Source: Pseudomonas putida (lineage in GTDB: Bacteria; Pseudomonadota; Gammaproteobacteria; Pseudomonadales; Pseudomonadaceae). Taken from it: a stretch of 64,000 nucleotides of DNA. This document shows, piece by piece, positions 51,541 through 59,244 of the stretch. The first letter of the stretch is position 1; each line of letters opens with the position of its first letter. Made by a program: the position numbers and the translations under genes. The DNA lies in NCBI RefSeq assembly GCF_009883635.2, contig NZ_CP026115.2, positions 5,394,001-5,458,000 on the forward strand, given 5' to 3'. The notes beneath the pieces are model-generated. The model made no database searches, was not told the origin of the DNA, and was given only the letters and a program-made list of their open reading frames with translations.

Positions 51541-52890
51541 ATGAGCACTGAGCAGCCAATCGGCGTCGGGGTATTCGACACCCCGGCGCGCGCGCAACAA
51601 CGCACCCGCACCCGGTTCATGATTCTTGCGCTGATTTCCGGTGGCACCATGATCAACTACCTGGACCGCAGCGTGATGGGCATCGCCGCGCCGAGCATCA
51701 GCGCCGACCTGGGCCTGAACGCGGCGATGATGGGGGTGATCTTCTCGGCATTTTCCTGGACCTACGCCGCAGCGCAGATCCCCGGCGGTATTCTCATCGA
51801 CCGCCTCGGCACCAAATTCACCTACTGGCTGGCGTTGACCCTGTGGTCGCTGTTCACCGGCCTGCAGGGCCTGGCCCAGGGCTTTCTGTCGCTGCTGGGC
51901 ATGCGCTTTCTGGTCGGCGTGACCGAGGCGCCGTGCTTCCCCACCAACAGTCGCGTGGTGGCGACCTGGTTCCCGCAGCGCGAGCGGGCCCGGGCAACCG
52001 GCATCTACACCTTTGCCGAATACACCGGGCTTGCGTTCCTGACGCCGTTGCTGTTCTGGGTGCTGCATGCCTATGGTTGGCGCTTCCTGCTGATGGCAGT
52101 GGGGCTGCTGGGCATCCTCTATGGCCTGGTGTGGTGGCGCAAATACCATGAGCCACACCAGTCGACGTCGGCTAACCAGGCAGAGCTCGATTACATCGCC
52201 GCCGGCGGCGGGGTGGTCGATGGCGGGCAGAAGGCCACGCAGTTCCACTGGTCACAGATCCCGGCACTGCTCAAGCACCGCAACATGCTCGGCATCTGCC
52301 TGGGGCAGTTTGCCTGCAACTCTACCAACGTGTTCTTCCTGACCTGGTTCCCCACTTACCTGGTCACCGAGCGGCACATGCCCTGGCTCAAGGTGGGTTG
52401 GGTGGCGGTGCTGCCGTTCATTGCCGCGTCGCTGGGTACGCTGGTTGGCGGCTGGATTTCCGATGCACTGCTGCGCCGGGGCCATTCGCTGAACCTGGCG
52501 CGCAAGCTGCCGGTGATCGCCGGGTTGCTGACCGCGTCGATCATCGTGCTGGCCAACTATGTCGAGTCGGACGCGCTGGTGATCAGCATTCTCTGCGTCG
52601 CGTACTTCGCCCAAGGCATGTCGGCCCTGGCCTGGATGATCGTGTCCGACATTGCGCCGAAAGGGCTGCTGGGCCTGAGCGGCGGCTTGTTCAACCTGTT
52701 CGCCAACGCCGCCGGCATCGTCACCCCGCTGACCATCGGCCTGATTGTCACTGCCACGGGTTCGTTCGTCTGGGCGCTGGCCTTCGTCTCGACGATCACC
52801 GCGCTGGGTGCGCTGTGCTACCTGTTCATGGTGCGCGACCTGCGTCGCCTGCCGGATATCCCTTCTGTTGAAAATGGAGCAAGACAATGA
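51541..52890 (+). CDS. MFS transporter, organic anion/cation symporter type
   Basis: A 449-residue protein of the anion:cation symporter (hexuronate/glucarate/phthalate-like) subfamily: INYLDRSVMGIAAPSISADLGL, SAFSWTYAAAQIPGGILIDRLGTK, TEAPCFPTNSRVVATWFPQRERARATGIY. It likely imports the substrate of the operon. AAGAGAGCAACCGCC precedes ATG 51541. The stop overlaps the SDR start by 4 bases. Confidence 0.88.
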   Translation: MSTEQPIGVGVFDTPARAQQRTRTRFMILALISGGTMINYLDRSVMGIAAPSISADLGLNAAMMGVIFSAFSWTYAAAQIPGGILIDRLGTKFTYWLALTLWSLFTGLQGLAQGFLSLLGMRFLVGVTEAPCFPTNSRVVATWFPQRERARATGIYTFAEYTGLAFLTPLLFWVLHAYGWRFLLMAVGLLGILYGLVWWRKYHEPHQSTSANQAELDYIAAGGGVVDGGQKATQFHWSQIPALLKHRNMLGICLGQFACNSTNVFFLTWFPTYLVTERHMPWLKVGWVAVLPFIAASLGTLVGGWISDALLRRGHSLNLARKLPVIAGLLTASIIVLANYVESDALVISILCVAYFAQGMSALAWMIVSDIAPKGLLGLSGGLFNLFANAAGIVTPLTIGLIVTATGSFVWALAFVSTITALGALCYLFMVRDLRRLPDIPSVENGARQ

Positions 52891-53627
52891 GCCAACCCCT
52901 GCACGGGCAAACTGCAATCGTCACCGGCGGCATGCGCGGCATCGGCCTGGCCATCGCTCAGCGCCTGCACCGGGCCGGCGCCCAGGTGGTGATCTGGGAC
53001 CTCGCGGTCGATGGCTGGAACACGGCTGAAAACGGTTTCCAGCCGGTGCTGCGCCAGGCGGTGGATGTGTCCTCGCTGGCGTCGGTGGAGGCGGCGTTCG
53101 GCGAAGCCCTGGCCCTGGTTGGCCAGGTCGAGATTCTGGTCAACAACGCCGGCATCAATGGCCCGGTGGTCGCCTCGTGGGAATACCCGCCGGAAGCCTG
53201 GGACAAGGTCATCGCCATCGACCTCAACGGTGTCTTCTATTGCTGCCGCACCGCCATCCCACACATGCGTGAGCGCGGTTACGGGCGCATCGTCAACGTC
53301 GCCTCGATGGCCGGCAAGGACGGCGTGCAGTACATCTCGGCGTACTCCGCGGCCAAGGCCGGTGTCATCGCCTTCACCAAGGCAGCAGCCAAGGAACTGG
53401 CCCAGGACGGCGTGCTGCTCAACTGCATCGCCCCGGCCATGGTCGAGACCCCGCTGATGGCGGAAATGACCCCGGAACACATCGCCGCCAGCAAGGCCAA
53501 GATCCCCATGGGGCGGTTCCTCAAGGTGGAAGAGATTGCCAACATGGTGAGCTGGATCGCCGGGCCGGAATGCAGCTTCACCACCGGGTTCGTGTTCGAC
53601 CTCAGCGGCGGGAGGGCGACCTATTGA
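52887..53627 (+). CDS. SDR-family dehydrogenase, 3-oxoacyl-ACP-reductase-like
   Basis: A 246-residue classical SDR: TGGMRGIG nucleotide site, NNAGINGP, IVNVASMAG, catalytic YSAAK (Tyr-x-x-x-Lys) and a C-terminal VFDLSGGRATY. It should oxidise a hydroxyl of the operon substrate with NAD(P). It overlaps both neighbours (4 bases each), implying coupled translation. The substrate cannot be told by eye. Confidence 0.9.
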   Translation: MSQPLHGQTAIVTGGMRGIGLAIAQRLHRAGAQVVIWDLAVDGWNTAENGFQPVLRQAVDVSSLASVEAAFGEALALVGQVEILVNNAGINGPVVASWEYPPEAWDKVIAIDLNGVFYCCRTAIPHMRERGYGRIVNVASMAGKDGVQYISAYSAAKAGVIAFTKAAAKELAQDGVLLNCIAPAMVETPLMAEMTPEHIAASKAKIPMGRFLKVEEIANMVSWIAGPECSFTTGFVFDLSGGRATY

Positions 53628-54415
53628 GGCCGCTGGGGGTTGCCCACTTGACGGCGCTGGACCTGGCGCCGGTGGGGTTGGTGCGTAAGGCGGCGCAGGC
53701 CGGGTTCAGTACCGTGGGGCTGCGGCTGCATCCGGTAATGCCGGGCGCGTTGGCCTACCCGCAACCGGTCGGCAGCCCCTCTGCCCGCGAACTGCAGCGG
53801 GTGCTGGCGGGTGAGGGCGTGCGGGTGAGCGATATCGAGTTCGTGTCGCTCACTGCGCAACTGCAGGTCGCCGAATGCGAGCCCTTGCTGGCTGCGGGCG
53901 CTGAGCTGGGGGCCGTCAGCCTCACCGTCTCGGGTGATGACGACGACCCGGTGCGGCTCACCCACACCTTTGCGGCGCTTTGTGAGTTGGCCAGTGGCTA
54001 CGGCCTGCGCGTGGACCTCGAGTTCATGCGCTGGCGGGCGGTGGCGAACGTGCAGCAAGCGGTGGCCGTTGTGGCCGGGGCCGGGCAAGGGAATGCCGGG
54101 GTGCTGGTGGATGCGCTGCACCTGTATCGCTCGGGTGGGGATGAGCAAGCGCTTGCTCAGGTTGACCCGCGTTACCTGCGGGCTATGCAGTTGTGCGATG
54201 CGCCGCTGCAGGCGCCGGTAGAGACGTTGATCATTCAGGAGGCACGGGAAGGGCGGTTGTTGCCGGGGGACGGGCAATTGCCGTTGGCGGCGCTGATTAA
54301 CGCTCTGCCAGCTGATGTGCAAGTCAGCGTGGAGACACCTTCGGCACTGTTTGCGCCTGAAATGCGCTTGAAAACCGCCTATGAAACAACCCGCACCTGG
54401 CTAAGCCGAGTGTGA
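53624..54415 (+). CDS. TIM-barrel sugar isomerase/epimerase-like protein
   Basis: A 263-residue protein from TTG 53624, which overlaps the SDR stop and follows GGAGG by 9 bases. Sequence RLHPVMPGALAYP ... YGLRVDLEFMRWRAVANVQQ ... VLVDALHLYRSG ... QLCDAP resembles xylose-isomerase-like TIM barrels (IolE/EboC type). It closes the operon, and may isomerise or dehydrate an intermediate. Sequence after it leads to a convergent glycine-zipper gene. Confidence 0.8.
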   Translation: MRPLGVAHLTALDLAPVGLVRKAAQAGFSTVGLRLHPVMPGALAYPQPVGSPSARELQRVLAGEGVRVSDIEFVSLTAQLQVAECEPLLAAGAELGAVSLTVSGDDDDPVRLTHTFAALCELASGYGLRVDLEFMRWRAVANVQQAVAVVAGAGQGNAGVLVDALHLYRSGGDEQALAQVDPRYLRAMQLCDAPLQAPVETLIIQEAREGRLLPGDGQLPLAALINALPADVQVSVETPSALFAPEMRLKTAYETTRTWLSRV

Positions 54416-54444
54416 AACCTGGGGCCGCAGAGCGGCCCCGATTC

Positions 54445-54921
54445 TCAAGGGTTGACCTGATAGCCACGCCCCTGCAGGCACCCGCTGTAGGCGCTGGCAT
54501 GCGCCGAACTTTGTGCCTCGCCCTGGTTGCGCCGGTCCTGGCGGCGCTCCTGGCGTTGCCGCGAGGCGCCTACCGCAGCACCGGCTGCAGCCCCTTGGCC
54601 AGCGCGGTTCTGCCGGTATTGCTGCTTGGCATCGTCGCCGACCCGGTCATACACCTCGTCATGCTGATTGCCCCGCACCTGGGCGCCAACCGCACCGGCT
54701 GCGGCGCCAGCCGCCGCGCCCTTGACCCTGCCGCCGACATGGCTGCCAGAAGTACTGCTGCTGGCGTTGTTCGCGGCGTTGGTCGCCACGGTGTTGCAGT
54801 CGTTGATGTCCAGCTGCATCTGCTGGCTGCTCTGGCCCTTGAGCGGCACCACCGACTGGGCCTGGGCTGCAGACGCCGCGCACAGCAGCATCAGCAGGTA
54901 ACTCCACGTGAACGTACGCAT
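54445..54921 (-). CDS. Secreted glycine-zipper protein
   Basis: A 158-residue protein with a signal peptide (LLMLLCAASAAQAQ), then GGRVKGAAAGAAAGAVGAQV and GQGAAAGAAVGASRQR, alternating Gly/Ala runs that fit a glycine-zipper membrane segment, and a charged Arg/Gln linker. Such envelope proteins may oligomerise in membranes. Function unknown. It converges with the catabolic operon. Confidence 0.8.
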   Translation of the reverse strand: MRTFTWSYLLMLLCAASAAQAQSVVPLKGQSSQQMQLDINDCNTVATNAANNASSSTSGSHVGGRVKGAAAGAAAGAVGAQVRGNQHDEVYDRVGDDAKQQYRQNRAGQGAAAGAAVGASRQRQERRQDRRNQGEAQSSAHASAYSGCLQGRGYQVNP

Positions 54922-54975
54922 CGCACACCTCCACCGGACGGGAATCGCATCTCACAGCATAGCTGGGTACTGCGC

Positions 54976-56532
54976 TCAATGAGCCGTACGCAGCGGTACC
55001 TCGCGCAGCAGCCAGGACAAGGCAAAGGCCACACAGGTAATCACCGCTGCCACCAGAAACACCCCATGCATGGCCCCCGAGAATGCCTCCAGATACGCCT
55101 GCTGCATCGGCGCCGCCAAGGCATGCACCGCCGTCGGCGAGAGGCTCGCGGCACCGCCACTGCTGGCCGCGAAATCGCTCGGCAGGCCATCGAGCAGCGC
55201 ATGGGAAAACAGCGCGCCAAACACCGACACCCCTACCGAGCCGCCAATCGAACGGAACAGCGTGGCCCCGGAAGTCGCCACGCCCATGTGGCGCCGTTCG
55301 ACGCTGTTCTGCACCGCCAGGATCAGTACCTGCATCACCATGCCCAGGCCTGCGCCAAGCAGCCCCATGTACAGGTTCATCCGCCACATCGGCGTGTCCA
55401 GCTCCAGGCGGCTGAGCAGTCCCAGGGCGAGCACCTGCAGCAGCGTGCCAACGATCGGGAACACCCGGTAGCGCCCCCAGCGGCTGATCAGCCGCCCGGT
55501 AATCGCCGACACCACCAGCAAGCCACCCATCAACGGCAGCATCTGCAGGCCGGCGCTGGTGGGCGAGGCGTCCTTGACCACCTGCATGTACAGCGGCAGG
55601 AAGGTCACCGAGCCGAACAGCGACACACCGACAATCAGCCCGATCAACCCGGCCAGCACGAAGGTGCGGTGGCGGAACAGGTGCAGCGGCATGATCGGTT
55701 CGGCCGCACGGCGTTGTTCGAACACGAAGCCGACCAGGCCGATGACGGCGAACAGCGCCAGGCACAGCACATCCAGCGAGGCCCAGGGCAGCAAGCTGCC
55801 ACCCAGGCTGGTGATCAGCACCAGCGCGCCCAAGGTGATGGTGAGGAAGAACGCACCGATGTAGTCGACCACATGCTTGACCGGGGCCACGTGCGGGCGG
55901 AACACGCTGCCGATCACCACGACGGCCAGCAGGCCCAGCGGCAGGTTGATGAAGAAGATCCAGTGCCATGACAGGTGTTCGACCAGAAACCCGCCGATCA
56001 ACGGGCCAACCACGGTGGCCAGGCCGAACACGCCACCGAACAGGCCTTGGTAGCGGCCCCGTTCGGCGGGTGGAATGACGTCGCCGATGGCCGCCATGGC
56101 CACCACCATCAGGCCGCCGCCGCCCAGGCCTTGCAGGGTGCGGAACAGGATCAGCTGGATCATGTCCTGGGCCAGCCCGCACAGCACCGAGCCGAGCAGG
56201 AACAAGGCAATGGCGATCTGCAGGACGCGCTTGCGCCCGTAGAGGTCGCCGAACTTGCCATACAGCGGCACGACCACGGTGGAAGCCAGCAGATACGCCG
56301 TGACCACCCAGGACAGCCAGCGCAACCCGCCGAGGTCGCTGACGATGGTCGGCAGCGCGGTGGAGACGATGGTCTGGTCCAGTGCGGCGAGGAACATCAC
56401 CAGCATCAGGGCGCCGAGCAGCAGCGGGATGGAGGCCTGTGTGCCCGGTTCGGCCTGTACGGGGGAGGGCGCGTCAGCGGATGTCGGTTGCATGCAGTTG
56501 CCTTGAGCCTGTGGGTGCGATTGAGCGTCCAT
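54976..56532 (-). CDS. DHA2-family MFS efflux transporter (EmrB/QacA-like)
   Basis: A 518-residue protein with about 14 TM segments and the DHA2 patterns LDQTIVSTALPTIVSDLGG and YGKFGDLYGRKRV. It exports toxic compounds by proton exchange. It follows the TetR gene by 6 bases and is presumably repressed by it. The first ATG at 56532 gives a polar N-terminal tail of about 30 residues; an internal ATG at 56493 is the alternative. Confidence 0.88.
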   Translation of the reverse strand: MDAQSHPQAQGNCMQPTSADAPSPVQAEPGTQASIPLLLGALMLVMFLAALDQTIVSTALPTIVSDLGGLRWLSWVVTAYLLASTVVVPLYGKFGDLYGRKRVLQIAIALFLLGSVLCGLAQDMIQLILFRTLQGLGGGGLMVVAMAAIGDVIPPAERGRYQGLFGGVFGLATVVGPLIGGFLVEHLSWHWIFFINLPLGLLAVVVIGSVFRPHVAPVKHVVDYIGAFFLTITLGALVLITSLGGSLLPWASLDVLCLALFAVIGLVGFVFEQRRAAEPIMPLHLFRHRTFVLAGLIGLIVGVSLFGSVTFLPLYMQVVKDASPTSAGLQMLPLMGGLLVVSAITGRLISRWGRYRVFPIVGTLLQVLALGLLSRLELDTPMWRMNLYMGLLGAGLGMVMQVLILAVQNSVERRHMGVATSGATLFRSIGGSVGVSVFGALFSHALLDGLPSDFAASSGGAASLSPTAVHALAAPMQQAYLEAFSGAMHGVFLVAAVITCVAFALSWLLREVPLRTAH

Positions 56533-56538
56533 GTGCGG

Positions 56539-57201
56539 TCAGCAGCCTTTGCCGTTGGCGTGCTGGCGGCCGGCTTCCTGCAGGCCGGCCAGGGCGAAGC
56601 TGAACAACTGGGCAGACACGTCTTCGGCCGGCATGCCGAGGATTTCGTGGAGGGTCCCGGTGGACCCGCGCGGGCCGATCAACAGCATCGCCCAGGGTGC
56701 GGTGACACAAAGGATGCAGCGGGTCAGGGCCGGGTCGTTCTGGGGGATGGCGGTGATCTCGCTGAACAGGCCCTTGAGCAGCGACAGCTTCAGCGGTGCC
56801 TCGGCTTGCATGTGGGCCTGGCCGTGCGGGCTGGGCGCGAGGATTTCCGCAGCCAGCACGCGCAGGTGCCAGTTGTCGCGGCGTTGCGTGGCCTTGCGCA
56901 CGACCAGTTCGACCAGTGCCCGCAACTTTTCCGCCGCCGGTTGCTCGCCGAGGGTGATCCGCTGCAGGTCGCTGATGTCCAGGAAGCGCCGCCGTGCTTC
57001 GTCGAGCACGGCCAGGTACAGGCCATTGCGGCTGCCGAAGTGGTAGTTGATCGAGGCGAGGTCTACCTCGGCCTTGGCGGCGACGGCCTTGTTGCTGGCC
57101 TCGGCATAACCCACGGCGGCGAACAGTTCGCCAGCGGCCTGGAGGATGCGTGTGCGGGTGGCTTCGCCGTCCTTGCGCGGTTCGCGGGGTGTGGTGGCCA
57201 T
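56539..57201 (-). CDS. TetR-family regulator
   Basis: A 220-residue repressor: helix-turn-helix at about 16-60 (RTRILQAAGELFAAVGYAEASNKAVAAKAEVDLASINYHFGSR) and a C-terminal ligand domain. It is the first gene of the two-gene operon with the DHA2 pump, which suggests autoregulation and induction by pump substrates. A palindromic operator candidate lies at 57255-57269. Confidence 0.9.
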   Translation of the reverse strand: MATTPREPRKDGEATRTRILQAAGELFAAVGYAEASNKAVAAKAEVDLASINYHFGSRNGLYLAVLDEARRRFLDISDLQRITLGEQPAAEKLRALVELVVRKATQRRDNWHLRVLAAEILAPSPHGQAHMQAEAPLKLSLLKGLFSEITAIPQNDPALTRCILCVTAPWAMLLIGPRGSTGTLHEILGMPAEDVSAQLFSFALAGLQEAGRQHANGKGC

Positions 57202-57254
57202 GATGTGATGCTCTCGATTCAGTGTTATGACACCGAGCGTGATCGTGTTTTAAA

Positions 57255-57269
57255 TTAAATTCAATTTAA
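57255..57269. promoter_or_regulatory. Candidate TetR operator palindrome
   Basis: TTAAATTCAATTTAA is a perfect 7+1+7 palindrome in an A+T-rich patch (57247-57280), 54 bases upstream of the TetR start. Position and symmetry fit an autorepression site for the TetR/efflux operon. Confidence 0.5.
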
Positions 57270-57348
57270 ATTTAATTATCGCGACCGCCCTGCGACAGAC
57301 GGTGTCGCTGCGTTGCACCCGGATGGCGCACGCCGCTAGGGGGAGAAC

Positions 57349-57373
57349 CCCGAGTTGTGGTATACAACTCGGG
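57349..57373. other. 10-base perfect hairpin in the leader of the gene at 57468
   Basis: CCCGAGTTGT (57349-57358) and ACAACTCGGG (57364-57373) form a perfect stem around GGTAT. It is flanked by two copies of CACCCGGATG (near 57316 and 57396). It could be a 5' leader structure or a terminator of upstream reads; no T-run follows. Confidence 0.45.
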
Positions 57374-57467
57374 AACTGACACCACCTTCGCTGGCACCCG
57401 GATGCGTCGCGGCGGGTTGGTGATTTCTTTGCACCTGCTCCTTTTACTGTGAAACGGAGATTCGAAG

Positions 57468-57788
57468 ATGACCGCCACCGACCGTCTGAGCCTGCTGCAG
57501 TATGAGCACCTGGGCCTGGACGATGCTGCCGCTGCCGAGTTCAAGGTGGCGCTGGAGGAACTGCGCAAACTGGCGCTGGAAGACCGCTACGAGCATCCAG
57601 CAGCCCTGCACCTGGGGGATATCGCCGACGCCGAGAACCGTCAGGAGCTGGCTGAAACCAAAGGCTGGGGTATCGGCTTCCTGCAGGGCCTGGCTTGTGC
57701 CAAGGCGTTGTCGCCCGAACAGCTGGAGGCCATGCGCACGGTGTTCCAGGCGGCCGCAGAGCGCGCCGTGAAGCGCATGTGCAGGTGA
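57468..57788 (+). CDS. Small helical protein of unknown function
   Basis: A 106-residue soluble protein (LSLLQYEHLGLDDAAAAEFKVALEELRKLALEDRY..., ending AVKRMCR). It is acidic and helical, with a single recognisable run GWGIGFLQGLACAKALSPEQ. ACGGAGATTCGAAG precedes ATG 57468. A strong terminator follows. I do not recognise the family. Confidence 0.7.
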   Translation: MTATDRLSLLQYEHLGLDDAAAAEFKVALEELRKLALEDRYEHPAALHLGDIADAENRQELAETKGWGIGFLQGLACAKALSPEQLEAMRTVFQAAAERAVKRMCR

Positions 57789-57825
57789 TCCAGGATCATT
57801 CGATCAGCAGGCTTGCCTGATCCAG

Positions 57826-57870
57826 AAGGCCGGGGATCGATGTAAAGCATCGGTTTCCGGCCTTTCTTCT
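57826..57870 (+). terminator. Intrinsic terminator
   Basis: AAGGCCGG (57826-57833) pairs with CCGGCCTT (57857-57864), followed by TTTCTTCT. It ends the message of the 106-residue gene and insulates the pqi operon downstream. Confidence 0.7.
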
Positions 57871-58009
57871 ATTACTGCCATTGGATCCGCGGTGCGCCCT
57901 CAGGCTCCGTAACGCAACTTTCCCGTCTACGCTTGCTCATGTCGACGCTCGGCCCTGCGTCAATCAACGGCTGACTGCACGCATAGAGACTTGCATCCGG
58001 GAATTCCGC

Positions 58010-58606
58010 ATGAGCCAGACCGAGCCCCTGATCATCTGCGAATATTGCGATGCTGTGTATCGGCGCACACCCCTGCAGCGCCACCAACGTGCCCTCTGCC
58101 CGCGCTGCGCGGGTGTCCTTTACCGGCATGGCAGCCTGACCATCCAGCAACGCCTGGCCCTGAGTGTCACGGGCGGTGTATTGCTGCTGTTGGCCAACCT
58201 TTATCCGGTGATGACCATCGGCATGCAAGGGTTGAGCAATTCCGCCACCCTGTGGGATTCGGTGCTGATCCTCAGCAGTGGCAGCATCACCTTCATCGCC
58301 CTGGTCATGGCGCTGGCGATCATCTTTGCGCCGGTGTTGCAAATCACCTTGCTGTGCTGGTTGCTGAGCTTTGCCCTGGCCGGGCGCAGGGCGCCAGGGT
58401 TTGCCGTGAGCATGCGCTGCCTGGAAGGCCTGCGCCCTTGGAGCATGCTGGAAGTCTGCCTGCTCGGCGCGTTGGTGGCGGTCATCAAGCTGGCCGGCCT
58501 GCTCGATGTCATTCCAGGTATCGGCTTGATCGCCCTGGCCGCCCTGAGCATGCTCATCATCTATATTGCCGGCCGCGATATTCGCGACCTTTGGGAGCAG
58601 GTATGA
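58010..58606 (+). CDS. pqiA: PqiA-like membrane protein, first half
   Basis: A 198-residue protein with an N-terminal rubredoxin-like zinc motif (ICEYCDAVYRR ... CPRCAGVLY) and four TM segments (LLLLANLYPVMTIGMQG family motif). It is one half of a PqiA protein, which in E. coli is a single polypeptide of two such units. PqiA acts with PqiB and PqiC in lipid trafficking across the envelope. It overlaps the next gene by 4 bases. Confidence 0.87.
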   Translation: MSQTEPLIICEYCDAVYRRTPLQRHQRALCPRCAGVLYRHGSLTIQQRLALSVTGGVLLLLANLYPVMTIGMQGLSNSATLWDSVLILSSGSITFIALVMALAIIFAPVLQITLLCWLLSFALAGRRAPGFAVSMRCLEGLRPWSMLEVCLLGALVAVIKLAGLLDVIPGIGLIALAALSMLIIYIAGRDIRDLWEQV

Positions 58607-59244
58607 GCACGCCCGTATTGGCCGATGACCTCGGCCTGTGCCTGTGCCACGGCTGCGGGCTGGCATGCGAACTGGGCAAGGCCCACACCTGCCCGCGCTG
58701 CGGTGCACCCTTGCACCGGCGCAAGGCCAACCCCATCAACCGTGGCTGGGCCTTTTTGCTGGCCGCGTTGGTGTTCTACGTCCCCGCCAATCTGTTGCCG
58801 GTGATGCACACCGAAATGCTCGGCAGTGGCAGCGACAGCACTATCGGTGGCGGCGTGCTGGAGTTCTGGGAGGCAGGCGCCTGGGACATCGCCCTGATCA
58901 TCTTCATTGCCAGTATCGGCGTGCCGGCGATCAAGTTCTGTTCCCTTGGCCTGCTGCTGTTCACTGCCCAGCGCCGCTCCAGCTGGGCACAACGGCAGCG
59001 CTCGCAACTCTATCGTGGCGTCGAACTGATCGGTTACTGGTCGATGCTCGATGTCATCGTCGTCGCACTGGTGGCCGCGCTGGTGCAGCTGCGCGGCCTG
59101 GGCACCATCGAACCGCGCCCGGGCATCCTGTTTTTCGGCATGGTCGTGGTACTGACCATGTTTTCGGCAATGAGCTTCGACCCACGCTTGATCTGGGATC
59201 ACCCTGGCAATGATGGAGGTCGCACTGATGGCGCAAGCGAGTGA
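58603..59244 (+). CDS. pqiA: PqiA-like membrane protein, second half
   Basis: A 213-residue protein with its own zinc-ribbon motif (CHGCGLACELG ... CPRCGAPLHRR) and four TM segments with the PANLLPVM motif. With the first half it reconstitutes the E. coli PqiA architecture as two genes. Coupled translation at both ends supports a single operon. The pqiB start lies 17 bases inside this gene's 3' end. Confidence 0.87.
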   Translation: MSTPVLADDLGLCLCHGCGLACELGKAHTCPRCGAPLHRRKANPINRGWAFLLAALVFYVPANLLPVMHTEMLGSGSDSTIGGGVLEFWEAGAWDIALIIFIASIGVPAIKFCSLGLLLFTAQRRSSWAQRQRSQLYRGVELIGYWSMLDVIVVALVAALVQLRGLGTIEPRPGILFFGMVVVLTMFSAMSFDPRLIWDHPGNDGGRTDGASE

